The notes under the pieces: model-generated
Database searches by the model: none
Told to the model about the DNA's origin: nothing
What the model saw: the letters and a program-made list of their open reading frames with translations, nothing else
Made by a program: the position numbers and the translations under genes
Assembly: GCA_942490895.1 (NCBI GenBank)
Contig: CALNZC010000070.1
Span: forward strand, 1-64,000
Direction of reading: 5' to 3'
DNA: 64,000 nucleotides
Origin: JAGNXB01 sp942490895
GTDB taxonomy: Bacteria > Bacteroidota > Bacteroidia > Chitinophagales > Saprospiraceae
In this document: piece after piece, positions 45,185 to 53,786 of the stretch
Layout: the number at the start of each line of letters is the position of its first letter
Numbering within the stretch: the stretch's first letter is position 1

Positions 45185-45287
45185 AGTCCCTGAGGACCAA
45201 AATTCACGAAGACACCCAAGTGTAAAATACTGCACATACGGTGGCCACCAACCAATTCTGGATAAATCCCCTGTATGATTGTCCGAG
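45185..45287. repeat. Dispersed diverged repeat, right copy
   Basis: Partner of 40702-40800. On the minus strand both copies read through as short unlikely frames sharing GV-V-FG-QGLL, which shows that the similarity extends over about 100 bp. Confidence 0.65.
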
Positions 45288-45354
45288 ATATCCCCTGATG
45301 ATGCTTCAGAAAAACACCTGCTGCGTGAAGGGGGAAGCTTTCGAATTGAAAGCA

Positions 45355-46266
45355 TCACATTCCAAACCGCATGCCTGTTCGGGCGATCTGAAAACCGGAC
45401 TCCAGCACTTTTTTTGTAGTATCTGACTGTGGATCGAGCATCGGATTACTGTGGTTCATGTGGATAAAATGGACTCGAGCCTTCTGGTCATCAGGCAAAG
45501 AGGAAAGCAGCGCCATGCTTTCAATCACAAAAGGATGGGGGATCTCACTCATATCCCTTCCGGGCAACTCATCTCCATCAAAAAAGGTGGCATCCAAAAA
45601 TGCCCAGTCGACCTCTCGGATCAACTTTACTAATGACCGTTCCCATTGGGCCCATTTATTGATATCCGGAATAAACAATGCAGACTTGTTGGGTCCCTGG
45701 ATTAGATAACCGACAGTCTCTGAATATTCATCCCGATGCGGAACCAGAATGGGCGTGACCTGGATGGATTCCGTCACCTCCATCTTATTTCCTGCCATGA
45801 TCGGCTGCAAGGCAATATTCTCCAGGGTCACCAACTGGCTCCAGGGGCCATTGGTCCTCAAAAACGCTTCCATGAGGGGCATGACATAAACCGGGATCTG
45901 GTGAGTGCCCATCACCTCCCTTCCCAAATACATCAATCCGGTATAATGTCCGATATGTGCATGGGTCAGAAAGATCCCATCGACGGTACCCTTCCCCGTC
46001 AATTCTTGCAAGGCCATCATTTGCGTAGGAAGATCTGGTGTGGCGTCGAACAGCCAGGATTGTCCGCTTTCGGGATCGACCAATCCCAGGCAACTGACCG
46101 GTTCTCGGGCTACCGAATCCGACCAGGCCGGAGCACAGCATGATTTCACACAACCGGCATGAGGGTATCCTGCGTCTTGAGCAGTGCCCAGCACCTGGAT
46201 GAAGGGGGATTGCTGGCCGTATAGGGGCAGGGCGAATAGAAAGATAAACAGAAAAGGAAATTGCAT
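45355..46266 (-). CDS. PqqB-like MBL-fold metallo-hydrolase, exported
   Basis: 303 residues with a short signal peptide (MQFPFLFIFLFALPLYGQQ). The mature part resembles PqqB: QVLGTAQDAGYPHAGC at the start with a Cys cluster (GCVKSCC), the MBL metal loop THAHIGHYTGL and a late HFIHMNHSNP. The canonical MBL loop is HxHxDH; here the Asp position is Gly, which predicts altered or single-metal binding. No other PQQ synthesis genes are present, so this is probably a secreted relative and not a PQQ enzyme. The start codon is preceded, after six bases, by six perfect GTTATTTC units. Confidence 0.82.
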   Translation of the reverse strand: MQFPFLFIFLFALPLYGQQSPFIQVLGTAQDAGYPHAGCVKSCCAPAWSDSVAREPVSCLGLVDPESGQSWLFDATPDLPTQMMALQELTGKGTVDGIFLTHAHIGHYTGLMYLGREVMGTHQIPVYVMPLMEAFLRTNGPWSQLVTLENIALQPIMAGNKMEVTESIQVTPILVPHRDEYSETVGYLIQGPNKSALFIPDINKWAQWERSLVKLIREVDWAFLDATFFDGDELPGRDMSEIPHPFVIESMALLSSLPDDQKARVHFIHMNHSNPMLDPQSDTTKKVLESGFQIARTGMRFGM

Positions 46267-46272
46267 AAAAAT

Positions 46273-46320
46273 GTTATTTCGTTATTTCGTTATTTCGTTA
46301 TTTCGTTATTTCGTTATTTC
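46273..46320. repeat. Octamer tandem array (GTTATTTC)x6
   Basis: Six perfect copies. The array ends six bases from the start codon of the minus-strand MBL gene, so it forms the whole proximal leader. The rest of the spacer to 46554 contains CGAATAAAC-type words (46438-46468) and no gene that I recognise. Confidence 0.95.
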
Positions 46321-46554
46321 GAAATCATTATTCTGCTTCTTCCCGGAATATGACGAATGCAATCCCTAAATAAAATAGACTGAATTGATCAGCAACAAAC
46401 GTGAACTAACCTCTCCTCAAATTCACTTCCACTCAACCAACGAATAAACTCATAAACGAATAAACTCCGACTTAGCAATAATTGAAGAAAATGCACCATC
46501 ATTCGGAACATCCATCGAATGCATGAACTGCCTTTCGTGTTATCAGATCGCGAG

Positions 46555-47136
46555 TCACCGATCATTCCATCCTTTTCCAGCGAATATTTTAGTTGTGCAT
46601 TTTTCAATTCTGGCTTTTCGTGTTGTGGATTGTTTGGGTTGCGAAAAATGAAGTAAATAACCTCTCTGTCGGCCGGGAGTCAGGGCAATAAATGCAGCTT
46701 TAAAATCAGGAGATTTATCCAATGCCTGTTGCAGTTCTTCTGACATGTTGAACTCCGCTGTCTTCTTTAGCTCCACTTTTAGTCCTACTTTTTCCACTTC
46801 AATGGCTTCGAAAATTGTGGCTTGAATAATGGATGTCAACTCATTGATCTCTTTCAGATTTGTGAATCGCATCTGCCTGGCAGACTGGACATTCTCCGTT
46901 TGTTGAATGAGCAAACCATCTGCATCATTGAGCAAGGCTCCCTTGTGAAATAGCAAGGCACAATATTCTTTGAATCCATGGATCAAGACCACATTACTCT
47001 TCTGCCAGGTATAACAGGGCACACCCCATTTTAACTCTTCGGTCAGTCCGCATTCAAGTACAATCACCCGGAGCTTCGCATATTCCTTTTGCCATTGGGT
47101 GGCCTTTTCGAAAAACCAATCCACTTTTGCATTCAT
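46555..47136 (-). CDS. YdeI/OmdA-associated family protein with DUF1801-like domain
   Basis: 193 residues, cytoplasmic. The N-terminal half fits DUF1801/YdhG-like (VDWFFEKATQWQKEYAKLRVIV, LKWGVPCYTWQKSNVVLIHGFKEYCALLFHKGALL). The C-terminal half is the OmdA/YdeI-type module (ELQQALDKSPDFKAAFIALTPGRQRGYLLHF), which ends in the usual Lys/Arg-rich tail with a KIFAGKGWNDR finish. The family is widespread in Bacteroidota, and its biochemical role is not established. It stands alone between repeat-bearing spacers. Confidence 0.85.
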   Translation of the reverse strand: MNAKVDWFFEKATQWQKEYAKLRVIVLECGLTEELKWGVPCYTWQKSNVVLIHGFKEYCALLFHKGALLNDADGLLIQQTENVQSARQMRFTNLKEINELTSIIQATIFEAIEVEKVGLKVELKKTAEFNMSEELQQALDKSPDFKAAFIALTPGRQRGYLLHFSQPKQSTTRKARIEKCTTKIFAGKGWNDR

Positions 47137-47221
47137 GTTTTTCTTTTAACACCTACTCATTTCATTAACGAATAAACCCATAACCGAATAAACGAGCATA
47201 GATAACTTGAAAATGACAAAC

Positions 47222-47755
47222 TCACTCTTCTTTCAGCAGAGCATAGATCTCCAAACTGATCCTCTTCCCATTCTTTACCTCACAATCCCGCATGGTACCT
47301 TCGTGCTGAAATGGCAATTTGGCCATGGCCTTTTTGCAGAGCACATTTTCTGATTCGACAAATCCTTCAATGCGGTGAAGGTCCAGATGATCGAAGCCAT
47401 AATTCCAGATCACGGGCATGACTTCCTGCATCACCCCTTTGCCCCAGTGTTCAGGGAATAGCCAAAAACCAATTTCTGCTTTCCTGTGAACCTGGTCAAG
47501 ACCGTTCAACCCACCTGCTCCAAAAAAGGAACCATCTGTTCGATCACAAATCGCCCACCAGATGCCCGTGTTATTAGCTTCTAAATCGGCAAACCATTTC
47601 ATTTGTTCGGCGGTCGCTTCAAAGGTAGAAAAGGTGACACCATAATAAGGGATCACATCCGGGTGTGATAGTCCTTCGAAAATATGTTGCTGGTCCGTTG
47701 GCTGGATCTGACGAAGCAAGCAGTGTTCGGTTAATAATTCAGGAAATGGATTCAT
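47222..47755 (-). CDS. GNAT family N-acetyltransferase (RimJ/RimL-like)
   Basis: 177 residues of the Acetyltransf_3 type. LTEHCLLRQIQPTDQQHIFEGLSHPDV is the usual N-terminal strand-helix. The central GAGGLNGLDQVHRKAEIGFWL precedes the acetyl-CoA loop at PEHWGKGVMQEVMPVIWNYGF, and the end has HRIEGFVESENVLCKKAMAKLPFQHEGTMRD. These are the standard marks of the ribosomal-protein-alanine acetyltransferase-like group; the true substrate could be a protein N-terminus or a small molecule. It ends about 85 bp before the start of the YdeI-like gene. Confidence 0.9.
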   Translation of the reverse strand: MNPFPELLTEHCLLRQIQPTDQQHIFEGLSHPDVIPYYGVTFSTFEATAEQMKWFADLEANNTGIWWAICDRTDGSFFGAGGLNGLDQVHRKAEIGFWLFPEHWGKGVMQEVMPVIWNYGFDHLDLHRIEGFVESENVLCKKAMAKLPFQHEGTMRDCEVKNGKRISLEIYALLKEE

Positions 47756-47807
47756 GCAGGCCAGTGATCAACTTAAAAATTCACGCATTCAATGGGTTCA
47801 ATATGGG

Positions 47808-48143
47808 TCAACTGGCACAATTCACACAATACGGGCTCTGGGGCATCAGGATCACCCGGCGCAATGGAATGGCTTGTTTGCATTTGACACAGATACCCAA
47901 CTCCGGGTCATGCATTCGTTTTTCCATGGCTTCCAGAGCATTCAGTTTAGCGCGGGCCTGTCGCAGAGCTGCTTCTGCTACACTCTTATTCTGAATGGCA
48001 TCCATCCGTGACACCCGGCCGATGGCATTTTCCGGGCTGACCGGTTGAGTCATTTCCTCAAATGCATGTATGGCGGCCTTGGTCTTAGTCATTTCGGCCT
48101 CCAGGGCGTCCGCCAGTTCCTGACGCTGTTCTGCTGATAACAT
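47808..48143 (-). CDS. DksA/TraR-type C4 zinc finger protein
   Basis: About 111 residues from ATG 48143 (MLSAEQRQEL); ATG 48167 would add eight residues. A long helical coiled-coil part (AEMTKTKAAIHAFEEMTQ to LRQARAKLNALEAMEKRM) is followed by the four-Cys zinc site (ICVKCKQAIPLRR...YCVNC). DksA proteins insert their coiled coil into the RNA polymerase secondary channel. The coiled-coil tip here lacks an obvious DxxDxA and reads NAIGRVSRMDA, so an equivalent activity is uncertain. It lies 52 bp upstream of the GNAT gene in the same direction. Confidence 0.82.
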   Translation of the reverse strand: MLSAEQRQELADALEAEMTKTKAAIHAFEEMTQPVSPENAIGRVSRMDAIQNKSVAEAALRQARAKLNALEAMEKRMHDPELGICVKCKQAIPLRRVILMPQSPYCVNCAS

Positions 48144-48167
48144 GGTTGTCGGATTGCGTATCCCCAA

Positions 48168-48588
48168 AGTAGGGAAAAGAGCTGAGAAGGAGTGGAGGTG
48201 CGGAGGAGTGGAGGAGTTTGGAGTAGAGGAGTTATGGAGTAGAGGAGAAAAAACGCGAAGACGCCAAGACGCTAAAATATTCTATACATTTCACTTCAAG
48301 GTCATTGACCCTTTACCAGAGCAGCTGTGGTCCCGCTGGCATAGCCACAGGCGTGCCTGGCGAATGGCATCAGAAGAAATTACGTTGAGAGGTCGAGAAG
48401 TTTAGGCGTCGTGGAGCAAAGGGGTCTCATTCCATACATAAACTGATCTAGACAGACCGGTTCGTGTACAGAGAAAAAGCAGGAAAAATATTCGGTTCGG
48501 CAATGGGAACCAAGCTCTCACTTGAATGGGACAATGGTGAAAATGAAAGAATTCCCGCAGGTGAACGCTACGTGATCGAACGATTCGT
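48168..48588. other. Gene-free spacer with purine-rich repeats
   Basis: About 420 bp. The first 80 bp are a degenerate GGAGTGGAGGAG purine array (48186-48250) just upstream of the DksA/TraR-type gene. It is followed by an AAACGCGAAGACGCCAAGAC word set (48251-48275) of a type also found at 40514 and 61904. The rest shows no signal that I can name. Confidence 0.6.
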
Positions 48589-49035
48589 TCAGCGCTTCTG
48601 TATGATGAAGAATGCAATCCGGACCAACATATACAAGAAGACTGAACCCGGGAGCATCACCGTCAACCAGGCTCCCAGCGCCTGGATCTGCCACAGACCG
48701 ATCTGTTCAAGCCAGGGCAGTAGTCCGGACATGGCCAGCGGAAGCCCTTCCTCAAACGGATACCATCCGGCACCCATCTGAACAAATGGCACGACCATGG
48801 CTGCCTGGATGGGGGTGATGGCAAAGGTGAGTCCGACAACTAACGGGATGGATACCCGTAAGGCCCAACCACTGAAAAAACTCAGTGCCGTCACCAGCCC
48901 CAACATCGGCATAGTCCCCCACAGGAAAGAGACAGCCACTGCCAGCCCCCACTTGTGAGGTGATAATCCCGACCGCCAGCTGTCCAACAGCAGTTTCTTT
49001 GTATTGATCCAATATTTATACAGCCACTTACGCAT
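48589..49035 (-). CDS. DUF2062 family membrane protein
   Basis: About 148 residues from ATG 49035 (MRKWLYKYW). The earlier ATG at 49086 adds an unconvincing N-terminus. It has about three membrane segments: GLAVAVSFLWGTMPMLGLVTAL, SIPLVVGLTFAITPIQAAMVVPF and AWLTVMLPGSVFLYMLVRIAFF. The hallmark DUF2062 pattern of a Gly-rich first helix followed by N/T-P near the second helix is present (FAITPIQA). Function unknown. It is encoded 69 bp after the alpha/beta hydrolase start region in the same direction and may share its transcript. Confidence 0.75.
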   Translation of the reverse strand: MRKWLYKYWINTKKLLLDSWRSGLSPHKWGLAVAVSFLWGTMPMLGLVTALSFFSGWALRVSIPLVVGLTFAITPIQAAMVVPFVQMGAGWYPFEEGLPLAMSGLLPWLEQIGLWQIQALGAWLTVMLPGSVFLYMLVRIAFFIIQKR

Positions 49036-49104
49036 TACATGGTCACTCAGGTGTCGATCAGATAACGTTGATGATATACTAAACAATGCACTGGGTAAAA
49101 TGGA

Positions 49105-49902
49105 TCAATCCTCACCATGAATAAATTGATTGATGGTCGTTGCAATGGCATGAGGTTGCTCGAGAGGCAGGAGATGACCGACACCTTCGATTTCGACAAA
49201 ATATCCGTTGGGCTGCAGGTGTTTCATTCGCTTCCAGTCCGCCGGTTGGATCGTATCGGATTCCTGGCCTTTGAGGATCAGCATCGGAACTCTGACTTGT
49301 TTGATTGCCGACCAGGGATTGGTCACCGTGGTATAAATGCGGGCCTCCCAATCTCTCGAATAGGCCAGCTCGCAGGAATGGTCGGGCAATTCCACCAGCA
49401 TGCTATCCAGCATATCATCAAATACCGGATCGCTGATCCGGGCAAAAACCCGCTTTTTTCGAAGGTGAGCCCTGGCAATCTCCCGGTTGGGCCATCGATC
49501 TCGCCGCTTTCTGGCGATGCGTGCCAACGGCACCAGATACCCTCTGAACCGATGTGGAATGACCCCTTTCAACCAGTAGATCCATCGGGGTAGAAACACC
49601 GGATCGAGTAGGACAATAGAGGAAAACAGATCGGGTCGCTTGACTGCCGCCAGCAGAGTCACCACTCCTCCCAGAGAATGTCCGATCCCGACAATCGGGA
49701 GATTGGACTGCTGATCGAGATAGTGGATCAGGTCTTCTACCAGATCATGCCAGGTTTGAACCTCATCGGGATTGCTCTTGCTATTCAAAGAGCGGAAAGG
49801 CATAGCCAGAATGGGATGCTCCGAGGAGAGCGCATCGACAAATTGTCGATAACATCCGGGAGGGTAGCCATTGGCATGAGCAAAATGAAGTTCGCCTTTC
49901 AT
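49105..49902 (-). CDS. Alpha/beta hydrolase
   Basis: 265 residues. The nucleophile elbow is GIGHSLGG (Ser76), the oxyanion side starts FAHANGYPPGCYRQF, an acid candidate is in LILKGQESDTIQP, and the His is in EGVGHLLPLEQP near residue 242. There is a Lys/Arg-rich lid region (RKRRDRWPNREIARAHLRKKR). No signal peptide, so cytoplasmic. It resembles lipase/esterase-like hydrolases of broad substrate range; nothing in the neighbourhood indicates the substrate. Confidence 0.88.
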   Translation of the reverse strand: MKGELHFAHANGYPPGCYRQFVDALSSEHPILAMPFRSLNSKSNPDEVQTWHDLVEDLIHYLDQQSNLPIVGIGHSLGGVVTLLAAVKRPDLFSSIVLLDPVFLPRWIYWLKGVIPHRFRGYLVPLARIARKRRDRWPNREIARAHLRKKRVFARISDPVFDDMLDSMLVELPDHSCELAYSRDWEARIYTTVTNPWSAIKQVRVPMLILKGQESDTIQPADWKRMKHLQPNGYFVEIEGVGHLLPLEQPHAIATTINQFIHGED

Positions 49903-49996
49903 GTCCGAAAGGTAACCAAGACCCTGTTGACTTATTCAAACTCCGGGAATCGATTGATCTCTAATGAAACTCACCAAGGGAAAAATCAACCATCTA

Positions 49997-50461
49997 TCAA
50001 ATACCCACACCACCTCCGGAGAGACCTTTCATACCAGTGACAGCCACGGCAAAGAAAAGCACCAAACCATAGAGTGCAACTCCGATGATCATGTAAATCC
50101 ACATCAAATGCCAATATCGCTGCATATGATAGAATGCTTCTTCAAGGACACTTTGATCATTGTCTTTAAGGGCTTTTCTAGCATTTCGCGAAAATCTGAA
50201 CAGGAAGATGGTCGGTAACAAAATAAAAACCATGAAAAGGATCAAAACCAATAAACCTGTCGGGCCAAAGCCTCCGCTTTTCTGCCAGGGGCCCAGCTGA
50301 ATACCAACAGCCCCGATCAGAAATACGATCCCAAATAATACAAAGTGCATCCAGGCGAATCTTCCTGCCCACTTCGCGGTCTGTTTTAATTCGGAGCGAA
50401 TGCGATTGGTGAGTTCCAACGGCTGAGGTTCCTCCTGAATCGGGTTGAATGCGGGCTCCAT
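49997..50461 (-). CDS. Membrane protein, possibly DUF5362 type
   Basis: 154 residues with three predicted membrane segments: ARFAWMHFVLFGIVFLIGAV-like (about 35-55), TGLLVLILFMVFILLPTIFL (about 68-88) and WHLMWIYMIIGVALYGLVLFF (about 117-138). A cytoplasmic loop contains FRFSRNARKALKDNDQSVLEEAFYHMQRYW, the pattern seen in Bacteroidota DUF5362-like proteins. Function unknown. It is divergent from the V-ATPase operon across about 190 bp, which must carry both promoters. Confidence 0.6.
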   Translation of the reverse strand: MEPAFNPIQEEPQPLELTNRIRSELKQTAKWAGRFAWMHFVLFGIVFLIGAVGIQLGPWQKSGGFGPTGLLVLILFMVFILLPTIFLFRFSRNARKALKDNDQSVLEEAFYHMQRYWHLMWIYMIIGVALYGLVLFFAVAVTGMKGLSGGGVGI

Positions 50462-50652
50462 GAGAATAGGATTGAATAGTTGAAATGGTGATCGCTAGTG
50501 TGCTTTCAAAGCTAATCAAACTCCAACTGGGGTTATTGAAAAAATAGGAATTGATATAAAGAATCATTCAGATTAAACAACCAAATGATTCGGATCATGG
50601 GTCAGTCTTCCCCAGGGCTGTTAACTTAGACTTCTGAACAACCATCTGCCCT

Positions 50653-51273
50653 ATGGACCATCAACTGGAAGCCCTCACCCGGAAACTCTATACCGAGGGG
50701 ATTCAAAAAGCAGAATCGGAGGCTGGCGATATCCTCGCAAAAGCCCAAAAGGATGCAGATCACCTCTTAGGTGTAGCCCGCGACACGGCGGACGATATAC
50801 GCGACCAAGCCAACCGTGATGCCGAGCAACTCCTCCAACGAGCTCGTGCAGAATTGCGCCTGGCTACCGAGCAAACTCTCGGTTCAGTCCGCACCGCTCT
50901 GGAGGGGCTGATCCGGAAAGAGGTCCTGGAACAACCCGTATCTGCAGCACTTCACCAAACAGATGCACTGATCGAAGTCATCAAGATAGCTATTCAAAAA
51001 ATGGATATCCCGAAGGATGGAGAGCCCCGCATCCTCCTTTCCCCGGAAGATGAATCCAAGGTGGGCAAACCCTTACGGGAAGGGCTGCAACACCTCTTTC
51101 AAAAGGAACCCATGATCCAACCACTCCCCGGCATTCGCGCCGGGTTCCGCATTCAGAATGGAGAAGGTGGCTATCAGCTCTCCTTTACGGATGAAGACTT
51201 CATTGCTTTCCTGATGCCCTACCTTTCCAAAGAAGTTCAACAGATCCTCCGCCCGGACCATGAACAAAGTTGA
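50653..51273 (+). CDS. V-type ATPase subunit E
   Basis: 206 residues. A long charged N-terminal helix (about 1-90) suited to the peripheral stalk is followed by a globular C-terminal domain (about 95-206, GYQLSFTDEDFIAFLMPYL near the end). Subunit E forms the stator stalk linking the catalytic head to subunit I. It is the first gene of a seven-gene operon and overlaps the next gene by 14 bp. Recognition rests mainly on helix pattern, length and operon position; sequence motifs in E are weak. Confidence 0.82.
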   Translation: MDHQLEALTRKLYTEGIQKAESEAGDILAKAQKDADHLLGVARDTADDIRDQANRDAEQLLQRARAELRLATEQTLGSVRTALEGLIRKEVLEQPVSAALHQTDALIEVIKIAIQKMDIPKDGEPRILLSPEDESKVGKPLREGLQHLFQKEPMIQPLPGIRAGFRIQNGEGGYQLSFTDEDFIAFLMPYLSKEVQQILRPDHEQS

Positions 51274-52012
51274 TCGTATCTATCCCGGTATTGTGGCTGC
51301 ATTGCCATTGCTTCATCGCTCCGGTGCTGAACCGGTCCGGTTTATCAACCTGGCTCATGAATTCCATTATCTCCTCCACTCTGATGATCAGGCACTGATC
51401 CAACTGGCTTATCTGCCCATAGATCACGACAATCTCCTGCACCGACTCTTTGGCCAACAACAATTCCAGGCCGGGGGAAATTTTCGAGATGATCAAATTG
51501 ACCGTATTGCCAGAGGAGAGGAATCACCATTTCTATACTGGGAAGAATTTCTAAGGCTGTTCTCTGCATCGAAAATGAATTACCCGGAAGCCGAGCGCAT
51601 GATCACTTCCGGATACTACCAATATCTGCTGCAGGGCCCGAGCACACTACTCAGACGTTGGGCTAACATTCAACTAGAGCTACGGCTAACCATTTGGACC
51701 CAGCACGAGGTGCCCACCTGGTTGCGACCTGATGTAGAGGCTATTCAGCAGGTCCGTGATGAAGAAGCCCCTGCTCTCTCTGAAGAACTGGTCCGACTGG
51801 TCCGCGATCCCGATCTGTGGCAGCGCGAAAAAGCCATCGATCAATGGCTTTGGGATGAACTCCTGGCCGCCACTCGATTTGACCCTTTCAGCACCGACGC
51901 CCTCATCAGCTATGCATTGCGATCGTTTATTGCGACCCGATGGACGGCTTTCCAGGTGACACCTGGAGAAAAACGACTCCACCAATTGATCCTTTCATCC
52001 ATACCGAATTGA
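51260..52012 (+). CDS. DUF2764 family V-ATPase operon protein
   Basis: 250 residues, mostly alpha-helical, with no membrane segment. DUF2764 proteins occupy this position between subunits E and A in V-ATPase operons of Chlamydia, spirochaetes and Bacteroidota, where subunits C and F are not obvious. The Tyr/Leu-rich start (RFINLAHEFHYLL, DHDNLLHRLF) and the repeated helical segments with W and R (LLRRWANIQLELRLTIW) suggest a stalk or connector role. A functional replacement of C is inference from gene order. It overlaps E by 14 bp and stops one base before the A start. Confidence 0.85.
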   Translation: MNKVDRIYPGIVAALPLLHRSGAEPVRFINLAHEFHYLLHSDDQALIQLAYLPIDHDNLLHRLFGQQQFQAGGNFRDDQIDRIARGEESPFLYWEEFLRLFSASKMNYPEAERMITSGYYQYLLQGPSTLLRRWANIQLELRLTIWTQHEVPTWLRPDVEAIQQVRDEEAPALSEELVRLVRDPDLWQREKAIDQWLWDELLAATRFDPFSTDALISYALRSFIATRWTAFQVTPGEKRLHQLILSSIPN

Positions 52013-52013
52013 C

Positions 52014-53786
52014 ATGGCATCATTGACACAAGGAACGGTCACCGGCATCACAGCCAACCTGGTTGAAATCCGACCGGCTGGACCTGTCCGACAGAATGAA
52101 ATGTGTACCGTTCAGGCAGGTGATGCCCACCTGCTCGGGGAGGTGATCAAAGTAACGGGCGACACAGCGTTTGTCCAGGTATTTGACTCCACCCGAGGAC
52201 TGACCGTCGGCAGTCCGGTGACCTTCAGTGGTGAGCGGCTGGTGGTCACCCTGGGCCCAGGCATTCTCAGCAAAAAATATGACGGCCTGCAAAATGACCT
52301 CGACAAATTTGAGGGCATCTTCCTGCAGCGAGGACTGCGGTCCGAGCCATTGGATCCAAAACATCAATGGGACTTCATACCACTCGCCAAGGTTGGTGAT
52401 GAAGTCCGTGCTGGCGATTGGTTGGGAGAGGTCAATGAGCATGAATTACCTCATCGAATCATGGTGCCATTTACACTGGAGGGCACTTGGACTATCAAAA
52501 AGATAGCACCTGCCGGATCCTACACGATTAATGATGACATGGCGATCCTTTCTTCTTCTGCAGGAGGGGAGATGCCGGTCACTATGGTCCAGACCTGGCC
52601 AGTAAAAGAACCCCTCACGGTTTATGCCAGCAAGACCCGACCCTATAAATTACTGGAGACGGGCATTCGTATCGTCGATACACTTCATCCCATGCTGGAA
52701 GGCGGCACGGGATTTATACCCGGACCGTTCGGGAGTGGAAAAACAGTCTTGCAACAAGCCCTGGCCAAGCAGGCGGATGCCGATGTGGTCATTGTAGCAG
52801 CATGCGGTGAACGGGCTAATGAGGTGGTTGAAATTTTCACAGAATTCCCGGAGCTGGATGATCCACGAACCGGCCGCAGCCTGATCGACCGGACCGTCAT
52901 TATAGCCAATACCTCCAGTATGCCGGTAGCGGCCAGAGAAGCCTCTGTCTATACGGCAATGACCCTGGCGGAGTATTATCGGAATATGGGTTTGAGAGTA
53001 TTGCTCCTTGCGGACTCAACTTCTCGATGGGCACAGGCCCTTCGGGAAATGTCCAACCGACTGGAGGACCTCCCCGGACCAGATGCCTTCCCCATGGATC
53101 TCAGTGCGACCATCGCCCGGTTTTACAGCCGGGCCGGTATGGTTGGCTTGTCCAATGGTAAAACCGGTTCGGTCACCTTTATTGGAACGGTATCCCCTGC
53201 GGGAGGAAACTTTAAAGAACCGGTCACGGAAGCAACCCGAAAAGCGGCTCGCTGTTTTTATGCGTTGAACCAACGACGTGCGGACAGTAAACGCTATCCA
53301 GCGGTGGAACCTTTGGAAAGCTATTCCAAATACCTGGAATATCCCGAATTTCAAAAATATGCCACTGAAGAGGTGAGTCCCCTGTGGATCGACCATGCCC
53401 GGGAACTAGCCAACCTCCTCCTGAAAGGAAAGGAAGCTGGCGACCAGATCAATATCCTGGGAGATGATGGAGTATCCTTGGAAAACCATCTCGATTTCTG
53501 GAGAGCGGAGCTGATCGATTTTGTCTTGTTGCAACAGGATGCGTTTGATCCTGTAGATCAACTCTGTCCCTTACCCCGACAGGATGCAATGAGCGTTCTG
53601 GTTCTGGATATCTGTCACCGCGCCTTCGCATTTGAAGACTTCCAGGGGGTTCGTCCTTACTTTAAGAGGCTTATTAACGCCATCAGGCAAATGAATTATT
53701 CTGAATGGGATTCTCCGGAATACCATCATCACTTCCAGGACCTCACCGGGATCCTGGCCGAACAAGCCACGGAAATGGCTATATGA
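52014..53786 (+). CDS. V-type ATPase catalytic subunit A
   Basis: 590 residues. The P-loop GPFGSGKTVLQQALAKQ and the catalytic region ACGERANEVVEIFTEFPEL identify the ATP-hydrolysing or -synthesising subunit. Visible too are the VVVEIRP-like N-terminal barrel, the non-homologous insertion (about 110-190) that separates A from F-type beta, and LADSTSRWAQALREMSNRLEDLPG. Length is normal for bacterial A subunits. The stop overlaps the B start as ATGA. Confidence 0.97.
   Translation: MASLTQGTVTGITANLVEIRPAGPVRQNEMCTVQAGDAHLLGEVIKVTGDTAFVQVFDSTRGLTVGSPVTFSGERLVVTLGPGILSKKYDGLQNDLDKFEGIFLQRGLRSEPLDPKHQWDFIPLAKVGDEVRAGDWLGEVNEHELPHRIMVPFTLEGTWTIKKIAPAGSYTINDDMAILSSSAGGEMPVTMVQTWPVKEPLTVYASKTRPYKLLETGIRIVDTLHPMLEGGTGFIPGPFGSGKTVLQQALAKQADADVVIVAACGERANEVVEIFTEFPELDDPRTGRSLIDRTVIIANTSSMPVAAREASVYTAMTLAEYYRNMGLRVLLLADSTSRWAQALREMSNRLEDLPGPDAFPMDLSATIARFYSRAGMVGLSNGKTGSVTFIGTVSPAGGNFKEPVTEATRKAARCFYALNQRRADSKRYPAVEPLESYSKYLEYPEFQKYATEEVSPLWIDHARELANLLLKGKEAGDQINILGDDGVSLENHLDFWRAELIDFVLLQQDAFDPVDQLCPLPRQDAMSVLVLDICHRAFAFEDFQGVRPYFKRLINAIRQMNYSEWDSPEYHHHFQDLTGILAEQATEMAI

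Larger units (their letters stand above)
44659..45354. other. Gene-free repeat-rich spacer after the FG-GAP gene
   Basis: About 700 bp. It contains TTTATTCGTTTA-type words (44665-44740), a hairpin CCCCGAG-CA-CTCGGGG (44772-44787), a GGAGTCGAGGAGAAAA purine run (near 44808) that also occurs at about 40260, and the right arm of a dispersed repeat. Overlapping short frames on both strands (44862-45278) show no family features and are probably remnants of repeats. Confidence 0.6.

Noticed and set aside
44862..45278. Possible small genes after the FG-GAP gene
   Set aside because: Opposing, overlapping frames of 65-93 codons with no start-site, domain or composition support; probably repeat remnants.
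48464..48781. Plus-strand frame of 105 codons
   Set aside because: It runs into the DUF2062 gene on the opposite strand and has no recognisable features; a shadow frame.
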